Positions 28,337-36,654 of a stretch of 64,000 bases of DNA are shown piece after piece. The notes under the pieces were generated by a model. That model saw only the letters and a program-made list of their open reading frames with translations, did not search any database and was not told the origin of the DNA. Each line of letters starts with the position of its first letter. Position 1 is the stretch's first letter. The stretch is from assembly GCF_011927785.1 (NCBI RefSeq), contig NZ_JAATJK010000001.1, positions 6,869,451-6,933,450 of the forward strand. The letters are read 5' to 3'. The position numbers and the translations under genes are program-made. Source of the stretch: Micromonospora profundi (GTDB taxonomy: Bacteria > Actinomycetota > Actinomycetes > Mycobacteriales > Micromonosporaceae).

Positions 28337-28402
28337 GTTGAGCAGGTACGCGCCCTGATCGACGAGCAGTTCCCCGAATGGTCGGACCTGCCGGTCGTTC
28401 AG
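28337..28402 (+). pseudogene. N-terminal fragment resembling aminoglycoside phosphotransferases
   Basis: About 22 codons read VEQVRALIDEQFPEWSDLPV, like the N-terminal helix of APH/choline-kinase-family proteins. A stop precedes it in frame, and the frame runs straight into the antisense 3' end of the DinB gene. It is a short remnant; the call rests on one helix. Confidence 0.4.
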
Positions 28403-28977
28403 AGGAACTTGCGGGCGGTCGATTCCAGCCCCTCTCGGTAGGCGGTCCACCACGCCTCGTCGCCCTCGACCACGTTGTCGCCGGGCCGCCGCCAGCCGAC
28501 CTGGCCATCGACCAGCTCACGCACGATGTCGGCGTGCCCGGCGTGCCGGTTCACCTCGGCGAGCATGTGCACGAGGATGTGGTGCAGGGTCACCGGTGTG
28601 TGGCCCCACCACCGCACCGAGCCGGGCGCGTCGATCGCAAGCGTGTCGATCGTCGCGTCCGCGTGCGCCCAGGCTCGGTGCCACAGGCCGACGACATCGT
28701 CGCGGGACTCGTCGGCTGTGGCCCACATGTCCGCGTTCGGCTCGGCGTCCTCGTCCAGGCCCGGGACGAACTCGGGAAAGGGGCTGTCGAACGTCTCACC
28801 GAAGTACCCGGCGGCCATGGCTGTCACGTGCTTGACCAGCCCGAGCAGGTTCGTGCCGGTCGGCACGAGCGGGCGCCGTACGTCGTACTCGGAAAGCTCG
28901 TCGAGCTTTCCGAGCAGCGCCTCGCGTGCCTCCCGTAGGTACAGATGGAGATTCGCCTTGGCGTCGAGGTCCGTCAT
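28399..28977 (-). CDS. DinB/DUF664-family protein
   Basis: 192 residues, a four-helix DinB-like bundle. The metal-site His residues are in GLVKHVTAMAAGYFG and the HHILVHMLAEVNRHAGHADIVRE segment, the typical HxxxH of DUF664 members. The family includes mycothiol-dependent enzymes and thiol transferases, so a mycothiol-linked reaction is possible but unproven. The ATG beginning MTDLDAKANLH is chosen; the longer frame is unrelated. Confidence 0.85.
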   Translation of the reverse strand: MTDLDAKANLHLYLREAREALLGKLDELSEYDVRRPLVPTGTNLLGLVKHVTAMAAGYFGETFDSPFPEFVPGLDEDAEPNADMWATADESRDDVVGLWHRAWAHADATIDTLAIDAPGSVRWWGHTPVTLHHILVHMLAEVNRHAGHADIVRELVDGQVGWRRPGDNVVEGDEAWWTAYREGLESTARKFL

Positions 28978-29056
28978 GCCGCCAGGATTCCATCCCCGCG
29001 ATACCTCCGTGTGCCCCGCGCGAAGTGGCATGGGCGGACGGTGGCGGGCCGGACGG

Positions 29057-29920
29057 TCAGGTGAGAAAGTGATGCAGCGCCGGGGTCAGGTCGTCGGGGT
29101 TCTCCTCCGCGACGTGGTGTCCGGACTCGATAGGGCGGCCACTGAGATCGGTGGCCCACTGCCTCCAGACGGCGAGCGGATCACCGTACAGCTTCTCCAT
29201 GTCGTCCTCCGTCGACCAGAGGAAAAGCGTCGGGCAGCCGACTGTGCGGCCGGCGCGCCGGTCGGCCTCCTCGTGCTCCCGGTCGACGCCGAGGCCGGCG
29301 CGGTAGTCCTCCAGCATTGCCCGGACGGTGGCGGGATCGTGAATGGCCTGCCGGAACTCCCTGTAGTTCTCGGCTCCCATGATTTCGGGCCGAGCCTTGC
29401 TGGCGTACCAGGCGTCGGGATCGGCGTTGATCACCCGCTCCGGCGTGTCCGGCTGGGCGAAGAAGAACCAGTGGTACCACTCGCGGGCGAATGTGGCGTC
29501 GCATCGGGCGAGGGCCTCGCTGATGGGCACACCGTCGAGAACGACCAGGCGGGTGACCGCGTGGGGATGGTCCAGTGCCAGGCGCAGAGCGACGTAGGCA
29601 CCGCGGTCGTGCCCGACGACGGAAAACGTCGGGTGGCCGAGGGTGTTCATCAGCCGGACCAGGTCTGCTGCGACGGTTCGCTTCGACTGCTGAGAGTGGT
29701 CGGAGAGGATCCGCGCCTTCCCCGACTGCCCGTAGCCGCGCATGTCCGGGCAGGCGACTGTGAACCCGCGATCCACCAGCTGCGGTGCGACCCGATGCCA
29801 CGTCGACCCGGTACGCGGATGCCCGTGGATGAGGAGGATCGGGTGTCCTCGCCCCGCATGCCGGACCCGAAGTTCCACCTCCCCGACGTCGATCCGCTCG
29901 TCCGCGAAGCCCTCGAACAT
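29057..29920 (-). CDS. Alpha/beta hydrolase, haloacetate dehalogenase/epoxide hydrolase type
   Basis: 287 residues. The oxyanion HGHPRTGSTW, the nucleophile elbow VVGHDRGAYVAL with Asp as predicted nucleophile, the cap segment REWYHWFFFAQPDTPERVI, and the late catalytic His (ESGHHVAEENPD) fit the fluoroacetate dehalogenase/epoxide hydrolase group, where Asp attacks carbon and His activates water. The HWFF cap motif favours haloacetate dehalogenase. The ATG beginning MFEGFADERIDV is chosen. The 275 bases upstream hold no gene I can support. Confidence 0.85.
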   Translation of the reverse strand: MFEGFADERIDVGEVELRVRHAGRGHPILLIHGHPRTGSTWHRVAPQLVDRGFTVACPDMRGYGQSGKARILSDHSQQSKRTVAADLVRLMNTLGHPTFSVVGHDRGAYVALRLALDHPHAVTRLVVLDGVPISEALARCDATFAREWYHWFFFAQPDTPERVINADPDAWYASKARPEIMGAENYREFRQAIHDPATVRAMLEDYRAGLGVDREHEEADRRAGRTVGCPTLFLWSTEDDMEKLYGDPLAVWRQWATDLSGRPIESGHHVAEENPDDLTPALHHFLT

Positions 29921-30183
29921 GAGCGACAAGTGTCCAGAAGGCCCGTCAGGCAAACGTCCACTCCGCGCCGAGGCAGGCAGTGGTCCCGGACAGGTTCGTG
30001 CGATGAGTGGCCGGTTGCCAGGCGGAGGTATCGGGTATCGCCGGGTGACCTTCCGGCGCTCGAAGCCTGTTGGGCGGGATGCTGGACGCCGCTGTCCCGC
30101 CTTTTGATGCGGGTACATCCCGGACACGCCTGGCTGGCGGCCGTGTCGACCCGTCGGTAACGAGGGCTGTCGTAACAAGCACT

Positions 30184-30189
30184 TAGCCT
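30184..30189 (+). promoter_or_regulatory. -10 element (TAGCCT) for a leaderless gene
   Basis: TAGCCT ends 6 bases before the GTG of the DUF1877 gene, the spacing expected for a leaderless transcript. Confidence 0.4.
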
Positions 30190-30195
30190 GTCGGG

Positions 30196-30726
30196 GTGAG
30201 CATGAACGGCAACTGGCTGCGCGTTTCGCCGGATCAACTGGAACAGGCGAGGGCTGACCTCAACTGGGCATACGAACTCGCCATGACGGAACGGGACGGC
30301 GACTCCGAGCGCTGGGCCGGCACCGACAAAGCATGGAACGCGCTTGATTTCCTCCTCGATCGGCTGGGCTTCGAGATTCCGCTGGTCCTCGGCGCGGAGA
30401 GCTTCGTGGAGTTTCCAGACGTCGAACCCGACAGCGAGGAGATGTTCGATTTCCTGGAGAATCTCGAAGATGACTGGGGCTACGGGCCGCCCTCGTACCT
30501 GACGCCGGACCAAGTAGCGACGGCGGCGTCGCAGCTGGCCGCGCTCACCGAAGACGACCTCATCCGGGGTGTCGACCCGCAGGAGTTGAAACGGGCCGAC
30601 GTCTACCCCGGGCCGTGGGAAAGCCCCGACGAACTTGTGTGGGCGGCCCACTATCTGCCCGACGTCCGGAACTTCTTCGCGGCAGCCGCCAGAGATGGTG
30701 ACGCGGTGATCTGCTGGCTCGACTGA
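30196..30726 (+). CDS. DUF1877 (YfbM-like) protein
   Basis: 176 residues. MSMNGNWLRVSPDQLEQA, the KAWNALDFLLDRLGFEIPL helix and YGPPSYLTPDQVATAASQL match DUF1877, small cytoplasmic proteins of unknown function, often near toxin-immunity or recombination hot spots. GTG 30196 or ATG 30202 may be the start. Convergent with the ATP-grasp gene, 6 bases from its stop. Confidence 0.85.
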   Translation: MSMNGNWLRVSPDQLEQARADLNWAYELAMTERDGDSERWAGTDKAWNALDFLLDRLGFEIPLVLGAESFVEFPDVEPDSEEMFDFLENLEDDWGYGPPSYLTPDQVATAASQLAALTEDDLIRGVDPQELKRADVYPGPWESPDELVWAAHYLPDVRNFFAAAARDGDAVICWLD

Positions 30727-30732
30727 GGCTTC

Positions 30733-31590
30733 TCATCCCGCGCGCACCGCTCCAACCATTGCCGCGATGAACATGGCTGGATCGATGCTGATGGGTCTGT
30801 CGCTGACCTGCCCATCGCCCACCTCGACGACCCGCCACACGCCGTCGGCGCGCAGCGCCAGGTCCGCGGTCACAAACGGCAGGCCCAGAGCGCCGATCAA
30901 TGGAGTGAGCCAGTGCAGGTCGACGTCACCTGGCGGTTTGTCGTACGGGGTGTCCGGATGCGGCCCGATCAGGACGCACCGGCCATCCACCCACCATGTC
31001 CGTACCTCCGCTGAGGTGAACGACTCGAATTCGCGCAGCACGAAGCCGCCGACGAAGTCGTCATCACGCAGTTGCCGTAACCGGCTGGCGACCTTCCACG
31101 CGGCGTCCTCATCTGCGATGTCCGGAATGAAAGCGGCCTCGTCCCAGTAGTGCTTCATCGACTTCACGTAGTCGCGCAGGACGACCCGGCCCGCACCGAG
31201 AGCGAGCCGGGCCTTGTCGAAGTCCGCCCGGTCTGCGGTCGTGGTCCATGTCGAGCGTGGCGTGACCGCCGCCAGCACGGGATACCAGCGGGGCAACTCG
31301 TGCGCCCGCCGATACTGCTCACCTGTCGTACGGGCCGTCACGCCCCGCTCAGCGAGCATCTGCGTGAAGCGGGCGTACCGTTCACTGCCCAGCATCCAGC
31401 CTCGATAGATGGCCGTGCCGCCGCTGGGCACGGACGCCACCGCCCGTCCCACGTCGTCGCCTCGGGCCAGCGCGTCGTGGTCGACCACAGCGACAGTCAG
31501 GCCAGCTTCTCGAGCGGCTTGCACCTCCGACGCGAAATGCTCATCCGGGCGGCGCGGCCGCAGCGGGTCGCAGGGAACGAGAAGCATCAT
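30733..31590 (-). CDS. ATP-grasp domain protein (DUF4343-like)
   Basis: 285 residues. The ATP-grasp core is visible: VVLRDYVKSMKHYWDEAAFIPD, GGFVLREFESF, and the metal-binding end FVTADLALRADGVWRVVEVGDGQVSD. Such proteins join a carboxylate to an amine, thiol or peptide; the substrate is unknown. The start is MMLLVPCDPLRPRRPDE; earlier in-frame codons are unrelated. Intact among degraded neighbours. Confidence 0.8.
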   Translation of the reverse strand: MMLLVPCDPLRPRRPDEHFASEVQAAREAGLTVAVVDHDALARGDDVGRAVASVPSGGTAIYRGWMLGSERYARFTQMLAERGVTARTTGEQYRRAHELPRWYPVLAAVTPRSTWTTTADRADFDKARLALGAGRVVLRDYVKSMKHYWDEAAFIPDIADEDAAWKVASRLRQLRDDDFVGGFVLREFESFTSAEVRTWWVDGRCVLIGPHPDTPYDKPPGDVDLHWLTPLIGALGLPFVTADLALRADGVWRVVEVGDGQVSDRPISIDPAMFIAAMVGAVRAG

Positions 31591-31719
31591 GCCCCGATGC
31601 TGCCCGACCCACGCCATGGCCACCAACGGTTATCCAGCCCGGCGCCGTCAGCGGCACGAGAGTGCACCGCCCCGCCTGCGGCTTGCTCCCTTGGTCAGCG
31701 GAACAGGTGAACGTTCTCG

Positions 31720-31990
31720 ACAACCCATTCGTCGTACGTGCGGGTTCCACTGCTCGTACTCCGGTCCGTGGGAAGACAGGAGCACTATCCGCCGTACGCC
31801 GGCGTCACGGGCGAGCGCCAACGACGCTTCGACAGTCGAGGGACGGCACCGGCCAAGAAGATGGCGTCCACGTCGGCGAAGACCTCCGCGGAGGTCAACG
31901 GCTGACCGATGGAGCCCGTCACCACGTGCACATCGTCCGGCCAGGCCCGGCACTCGTCCGGCTCCGCCAGGACCTGGGAGCGCGCCCGTG
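31720..31990 (-). pseudogene. Fragmentary NmrA-like NAD(P)-binding protein
   Basis: One frame gives DDVHVVTGSIGQPLTS and ADVDAIFLAG. After a single-base shift near 31840-31850 another frame gives STVEASLALARDAGVRRIVL and LLSSHGPEYEQW, successive pieces of an NmrA/atypical-SDR Rossmann fold. The N-terminal glycine motif and the C-terminal half are missing. A decayed paralogue of the intact NmrA gene at 32616-33500. Confidence 0.6.
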
Positions 31991-32017
31991 CCGGCGGGCG
32001 CTTGGGCCCTGTCGGTC

Positions 32018-32458
32018 TTACGGCGCGGGTTCGAGTACGACGACTGGGATCTGTCGGGTCGTCTTCTGCTCGTAGTCGGCGAAGCCTGGATACGCGGCCT
32101 TCTGCGCGTTCCAGATCCGTTCCCGCTCATCCCCGGTGGCAACCCTGGCGACCAGTTCGACAGTCTCCGTGCCGATCTCCGCGCGCACCCGAGGCTGGGC
32201 GAGCAGGTTGTGGTACCAGTCGGGACTGGTGGGTGCACCGCCCTTGGACGCGAACACGGCGATGGCCGGCCTCGCCGACGACCTGGAGGCGACGTAGCCG
32301 CCGTCCACCTTCAGGTACATCATCGGGTTCACGCGAGTCTGGCCGCTCTTGGCGCCGACGGTGTGCAACAGCAGCAGCGGCGCGCCAGCGAACTGACCAC
32401 CGACCTGCCCACCGTTGGCGCGAAACTCTTCGATGACCTTGTCGTTCCAGCCGCTCAT
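32018..32458 (-). CDS. Deazaflavin (F420)-dependent nitroreductase family protein
   Basis: 146 residues, split beta-barrel of the Ddn/FDOR-A type. Landmarks are PLLLLHTVGAKSGQTRVNPMMYL, YVASRSSARPAIAVFASKGGAPTSPDWYHNLLAQP and VRAEIGTETVELVAR. These are actinobacterial F420H2-dependent reductases of quinones or nitro compounds. ATG at MSGWNDK has AGGAGA upstream. Confidence 0.9.
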   Translation of the reverse strand: MSGWNDKVIEEFRANGGQVGGQFAGAPLLLLHTVGAKSGQTRVNPMMYLKVDGGYVASRSSARPAIAVFASKGGAPTSPDWYHNLLAQPRVRAEIGTETVELVARVATGDERERIWNAQKAAYPGFADYEQKTTRQIPVVVLEPAP

Positions 32459-32615
32459 CGGTTCTCCTGCCCATGCATCGACACTCGACAACGAATCCTG
32501 ACAGTCTCGGCCAGAACGTGCCACGCGTTGGGCTTCAGCAAGCCCGGCGACGACGGCACGTAGCGCTCGAGTCGCAGACGATGGTCCTTCCCCGGCGATT
32601 GAGAATCCGGCCGGG

Positions 32616-33500
32616 TCAGGATTCCCGGGAGTTGACGGCAGGTGTCAGCACCTGCCTGCACCAGGTCCGGAAGTCTGTCGGCGCGGGCTTCGCGCGAGCC
32701 CAGTCGACGTCATAGATGCCGTCGTTCTGGGCGGTGAACATCTCGGTCAGGTCCTTGACCGCCTGATCGCTCGCGCCCCGGGAGCTCAGCATCGCCGCGA
32801 AGTCCTCCAGGGCCGTCCGGCGGTAGGTGACTGGCCGGCCGAGTTCCTGGCTGATCACCTCGGCCATGTCGTCCGGGGTGAGGCGGTCTGGTCCGAAGAG
32901 GGGGAGGGTCTCCTGTCTGGTCCAGGACAGGTCCGTGAGCAGGTCGGCAGCCGCGCCGGCGATGTCGCGCGTCGCAACCGTGGCAAGCGGAAGGTCGCCG
33001 GCGCAGGTCAGAGAGAAGGTGCCCTGCCCGCGGATCGCATCGAGTTGTCCGAGCAGGTTCTCCATGTAGAAGGGCATGGCCAGGGCCCGGTAGGCGGCAC
33101 CCGACTTCGCAAGCTCGGCATCCATGGCGAAGGCTGCGGACAGAACGCCGGCCGGGTTGGACCAGCCGTGCCCGGCACTGGTCACCCCGACCACGTGGCC
33201 CACCTGGTGGCGGGCAATGGCGGCGGCGCCGGCTCGGGCGAAGGTCAGGTAGTGCTCCTCGGCGCTCGGCGCCTGCGGGTTCGGCGGGACCAGCCAGAAC
33301 AATGCGTCGGCTCCGGGCAGCGCCCGGTCGAGCACAGTCGGGTCGTCGTGGGAGCCCTCAATGGCCTCGACCTGCTCGCGGACGGTGGCGTCCAGGCGTG
33401 TGACGTCGCGGACGATCACTCGGACGCGGCTGCCCCGGTCGAGCAACTGTCGGACGAGTTGGCTGCCGATCTGTCCGGTCGGCGCAGTGACCACGATCAT
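32616..33500 (-). CDS. NmrA/HSCARG-type NAD(P)-binding protein
   Basis: 294 residues, atypical SDR. The N-terminal Rossmann motif is MIVVTAPTGQIGSQLVRQLL, followed by VRVIVRDVTRL, GVTSAGHG and MPFYMENLLGQL as in NmrA-like and quinone oxidoreductase 2 relatives. The canonical YxxxK is absent, as in many NmrA proteins. It is divergent from a TetR regulator with 81 bases between, the arrangement of a repressor and its target gene. Confidence 0.87.
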   Translation of the reverse strand: MIVVTAPTGQIGSQLVRQLLDRGSRVRVIVRDVTRLDATVREQVEAIEGSHDDPTVLDRALPGADALFWLVPPNPQAPSAEEHYLTFARAGAAAIARHQVGHVVGVTSAGHGWSNPAGVLSAAFAMDAELAKSGAAYRALAMPFYMENLLGQLDAIRGQGTFSLTCAGDLPLATVATRDIAGAAADLLTDLSWTRQETLPLFGPDRLTPDDMAEVISQELGRPVTYRRTALEDFAAMLSSRGASDQAVKDLTEMFTAQNDGIYDVDWARAKPAPTDFRTWCRQVLTPAVNSRES

Positions 33501-33554
33501 GAGAACTCCTAAGCTGAAGGTGAATTCCGGTTCCGAATCTAGCGCCGTCCGACC

Positions 33555-33565
33555 TTGAACGTCAA
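33555..33565. promoter_or_regulatory. Possible TetR operator (TTGAACGTCAA)
   Basis: A short inverted repeat, TTGA-ACG-TCAA, lies in the NmrA/TetR divergent region 16 bases before the tetR ATG. Short, so only suggestive. Confidence 0.25.
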
Positions 33566-33581
33566 TTACGATGGGGCTGCC

Positions 33582-34145
33582 ATGACTGCTCCCGACCGCT
33601 CGCTGCGCTCCGACGCCCGACGCAACCGCGAAGCCGTTCTCGACGCCGCCAGTGAACTGTTCGCCCAGCGGGGCGACGCGGTGCAGATGGACGAGATCGC
33701 CGAACGCGCCGGCCTGGGCGTCGGAACCCTGTACCGGCATTTCGCCGACAAGCAGGCGCTACTCGCCGCGATCATCGGTCGCCGGTTCACGGCGATGACA
33801 ACGCTGGCTCGCGCCGCCGAGGATGTCGCGGACCCGTGGACCGCCTTCGAGGCCCTGCTACTGGGCTATCTGGAAGCCGCGCAGACCGACGCCGCGTTTC
33901 GTGTCGCGATCCTCGGTCCGGAAGAGCCGAACTGGGCGGACATCGACGCCCAGAAGACAGAGTTCGCGACGATCATCGAACGCATCGTTCAGCGCGCCGT
34001 TGCCGCCGGCCACCTCCGTGCCGACTTCCTCGCTGACGACTTCGTCCTCATCAGCCGTGGCGCCATGGCGAACATGACAGGCACCGACGACTGGCGTCGG
34101 TACGTGGCCCTCCTGCTCGACGGCATCCGCGGCGCTGACCGCTGA
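33582..34145 (+). CDS. TetR-family transcriptional regulator
   Basis: 187 residues. The DNA-binding helices are in REAVLDAASELFAQRG and MDEIAERAGLGVGTLYRHFADKQALLAAI; the rest is a helical ligand-binding domain (TetR_C-type, WTAFEALLLGYLEAAQ). It probably represses the divergent NmrA-like gene and itself. The last codons and stop lie within a heptanucleotide repeat array that continues downstream, so the C-terminus (GIRGADR) may vary with repeat length. Confidence 0.9.
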   Translation: MTAPDRSLRSDARRNREAVLDAASELFAQRGDAVQMDEIAERAGLGVGTLYRHFADKQALLAAIIGRRFTAMTTLARAAEDVADPWTAFEALLLGYLEAAQTDAAFRVAILGPEEPNWADIDAQKTEFATIIERIVQRAVAAGHLRADFLADDFVLISRGAMANMTGTDDWRRYVALLLDGIRGADR

Positions 34146-34265
34146 CCGCGAGCGTTGACCGCTGGCCGCTGGCCGCTGGCCGCTGGCCGCTGGCCGCGAG
34201 GCGCTGACCGCGAGGCGCTGACCGCTGGCCGCTGGCCGCAAGGCGCTGACCGCTGGCCGCGATAC
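34134..34265. repeat. Heptanucleotide tandem repeat array
   Basis: About 19 contiguous 7-base units of the form GCTGRCC, GCGAGGC or GCAAGGC, including five consecutive GCTGGCC. The array begins in the last codons of tetR and runs 120 bases past the stop. A minus-strand reading gives SGQRPA-like repeats, which is not evidence of coding. Confidence 0.85.
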
Positions 34266-34300
34266 GCGCCCATCGGCCAGTCCAGGCTGCGCCACCAGGA

Positions 34301-34347
34301 GATCTTGGACAGTTTCCGTCAGGCGCGAACGGAAAGTGTCCAAGATC
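34301..34347. repeat. Palindromic element (family B), second copy
   Basis: GATCTTGGACAGTTTCCG and its complement match at 17 of 18 positions. The arms are nearly identical to those at 27505-27549. It lies between the convergent tetR and S9 peptidase genes, where it may also stop transcription. Confidence 0.8.
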
Positions 34348-34415
34348 CACGGCGCGGCGCGGCGCGGCACGTCGCGGAACGGCGCGGCGTAGCGGCCAGC
34401 CAGCGCAGTGCCGGC

Positions 34416-36560
34416 TCACAGCAGGTGGGTACGCAGGAAGTCCAGCTCCAGCGGCAGCAGCCGCTCGGCGGTGCCGTTCGCGGCCATGTGTGTGGCCCCG
34501 GTCAGCGGCAGTACGGCGTGCGGCCGGCCGGTGCTGAGCAGCGCCGCCGAGAGCCGCAGCGTGTGCGCGGCCACCACATTGTCGTCGGCCAGGCCGTGCA
34601 CCAGCAGCAACGGGCGCGCCTGGTCCCGGCTGGTGACCGGTTCGGCGGCCAACTCGATGAGCGAGTGGTGCGCGTACACGTCCATGCCGTCCTCCGGCAT
34701 CCCCAGATAACGCTCGGTGTACGCCGTGTCGTACAGCGCCCAGTCGGTCACCGGAGCGCCCGCGATCCCGCACTTGAACAGCTCCGGGTGGCGCAGCACC
34801 GCCAACCCGGCCAGCCAACCTCCGAACGACCAGCCGCGCACGCCGACCCGGCTCAGGTCCAGGTCCGGGTGTTTGCCGGCGAGGGCTGTCAGCGCGTCCA
34901 CCTGGTCGGTCAGGATCACGTCGGCCACCCGCCGGTGGATCGCCTTCTCGAACGACGGGGCCACTCCGGGCGTACCCCGGTTGTCGATGGTGACCACCGC
35001 GAAGCCGGCGTCGGCCCACCACTGCCGCTCCAGCCAGGCCGCGCGGGCGGCCACGACCTCCTGGTGGCCGGGGCCGCCGTAGACGTCGAGCAGCACCGGC
35101 AGCCGGCGGCCCGTCACGTGGTTGTCGGGGTAGAGCACCGCCGCCGGCAGCCGCCGGTCGGTCACCCGTTCCAGCAGCGGCAGCGGAGAGTACGGCGGGG
35201 TGGCGGCCAGCGACAGCAGTTCGGCGACCTGCTGCCCGGCGCGGGACACCGTCCACCGCACGCCGGCGTGGTCCAGCGACGCCGTCCCGATCACCAGCAC
35301 GTCCCCACCGACGGCCGCCGTGTGCCACCCCGAGTCGGTGGTGATCCGCCGGGCGTCCACCCCGCCGCCGATCGTGGTGCGGACCCGGAACAGGTGCCGC
35401 TCGCTCGGCTCACCGTCGCTCGCCTCGACCAGCAGGTCGGCCGGGCCGCTCTTCGCCGGCAGCCGACCCACGACCCGCCGCACGTACAGCGACGGCGGGG
35501 TGAGCAGGGTGCCGTCGGCGAACAGGCAGCGCGCGTCGTACCCGTCGTGGGCCAACTCCCCGCCGACCAGCACCCGGCCGTCCGGCAGGTGCGCCGGAGT
35601 GCCGGCGATCGGCTCCACCCAGCGCGGGTCGGCCAGCTCGGCGTGCACCTGTGTCTCACCGGTACGCGGATCAACGGCGAGCACCAGCCCGTGCTGCTGC
35701 GAACGGCGCAGCACGGTGATCAGCGGGCTGCCCTCGCCCCAACTGACCCCGGTCAGGTACGGGTAGGTCTCCCGGTCCCAGTGCACGTCGACCCAGCCGT
35801 CGTCCAGGTCCAGCAGGTGCAGGCTGACCTCGGCGTTGGGTCCACCGGCACGGGGGTACGCGACGGCTGTCGGCGCGCTGCCCGGCTCGGCCGGGTCGTG
35901 CAGGTGCCAGCGCTCCAGCCGGGACTCGTCCACCCGGGCGGCGAGCACCATCCGGCCGTCCGGCGCCCACCAGTAGCCCCGGTACCGGCTGAACTCCTCG
36001 GCCGCGATGTGCTCGGCCAGCCCCCAGCTCACCCCGGCGTCCTCGCCGGCCAGCAGGGTATCGGTGCCGTCGGCCTCGATCACCCGCAGCTCACCTCGGC
36101 GTACGCCCTCGGCCGCGTCGGTCACGTACGCCAGCCGCTGCCCAGTTGGATCCGGACGGGGGTCGAGCACCGGGCCGACGGCCTCGACCTCCACCACGTC
36201 GCCGTGCACCAGATCGGCCCGGAACAACCGCCCGGCCAGCGCGAACACCGCCACCCGGCCGGCGGCGTCAAGCGCGTACGAGCCGATGCCTTCGGCGGTG
36301 AGCCGCAGCCGCTCGCGCAGCGCCCGCTCACCGGCGGAGAGCGCCCGGACGTCACCGTCGGCGCCGAGCAGGGTCGCCGGGTCGGCCACCAGCCGCTCCT
36401 CGCCGGTCGCCACGTCCAGCAGCCAGAGCGCGTCCGCCGGATCCTCCGGCCCGGCGGAGCGCAGGAAGATCACCCGGGAGCCGTCCTCGGCCACCGAGAC
36501 CGCGCGTGGCGCGCCGTGGCTGAACCGGCGGGTGCGGGCGGCCAGTTCCGGAAAGTCCAC
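34416..36560 (-). CDS. S9 family (dipeptidyl-peptidase IV-type) serine peptidase
   Basis: 714 residues. An N-terminal beta-propeller (about 1-450; DPP4 Glu region in LAEHIAAEEFSRYRGYWWAPDG) is followed by the alpha/beta hydrolase domain: LDVYGGPGHQEV, nucleophile GWSFGGW with Ser578, LLLVHGLADDNV with the Asp, and GATHM with the His. The EE in AAEEFSRYRGYWW matches the substrate N-terminus-binding Glu pair of DPP IV, so it likely releases N-terminal dipeptides. No signal peptide, so it is probably cytoplasmic. Divergent from mshB. Confidence 0.92.
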   Translation of the reverse strand: MDFPELAARTRRFSHGAPRAVSVAEDGSRVIFLRSAGPEDPADALWLLDVATGEERLVADPATLLGADGDVRALSAGERALRERLRLTAEGIGSYALDAAGRVAVFALAGRLFRADLVHGDVVEVEAVGPVLDPRPDPTGQRLAYVTDAAEGVRRGELRVIEADGTDTLLAGEDAGVSWGLAEHIAAEEFSRYRGYWWAPDGRMVLAARVDESRLERWHLHDPAEPGSAPTAVAYPRAGGPNAEVSLHLLDLDDGWVDVHWDRETYPYLTGVSWGEGSPLITVLRRSQQHGLVLAVDPRTGETQVHAELADPRWVEPIAGTPAHLPDGRVLVGGELAHDGYDARCLFADGTLLTPPSLYVRRVVGRLPAKSGPADLLVEASDGEPSERHLFRVRTTIGGGVDARRITTDSGWHTAAVGGDVLVIGTASLDHAGVRWTVSRAGQQVAELLSLAATPPYSPLPLLERVTDRRLPAAVLYPDNHVTGRRLPVLLDVYGGPGHQEVVAARAAWLERQWWADAGFAVVTIDNRGTPGVAPSFEKAIHRRVADVILTDQVDALTALAGKHPDLDLSRVGVRGWSFGGWLAGLAVLRHPELFKCGIAGAPVTDWALYDTAYTERYLGMPEDGMDVYAHHSLIELAAEPVTSRDQARPLLLVHGLADDNVVAAHTLRLSAALLSTGRPHAVLPLTGATHMAANGTAERLLPLELDFLRTHLL

Positions 36561-36642
36561 AGACCAAATCGTAGAGCCGCGCCGGGCGTGATGTGGCCGA
36601 CCTGGGCGGACGCGTTGACGATGCCCCGATGGAACCGCCAGT

Positions 36643-36648
36643 TAGAGT
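36643..36648 (+). promoter_or_regulatory. -10 element (TAGAGT) for leaderless mshB
   Basis: TAGAGT ends 6 bases before the mshB GTG with no ribosome-binding site between. TTGACG at 36615-36620 is too far (22 bases) for a good -35. Confidence 0.45.
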
Positions 36649-36654
36649 GACCGC

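Noticed and set aside
29921..30195. Continuation of the alpha/beta hydrolase frame upstream of 29920
   Set aside because: Extra residues are Arg/Pro-rich with no relation to the family, and the ATG at 29920 begins the conserved N-terminus.
34134..34347. Possible CRISPR array
   Set aside because: The repeats are contiguous 7-base units without unique spacers, and no cas genes are present.
34155..36650. 831-codon plus-strand frame over the S9 peptidase
   Set aside because: Antisense shadow of the peptidase, Arg/Gln/Pro-rich and without a ribosome-binding site.
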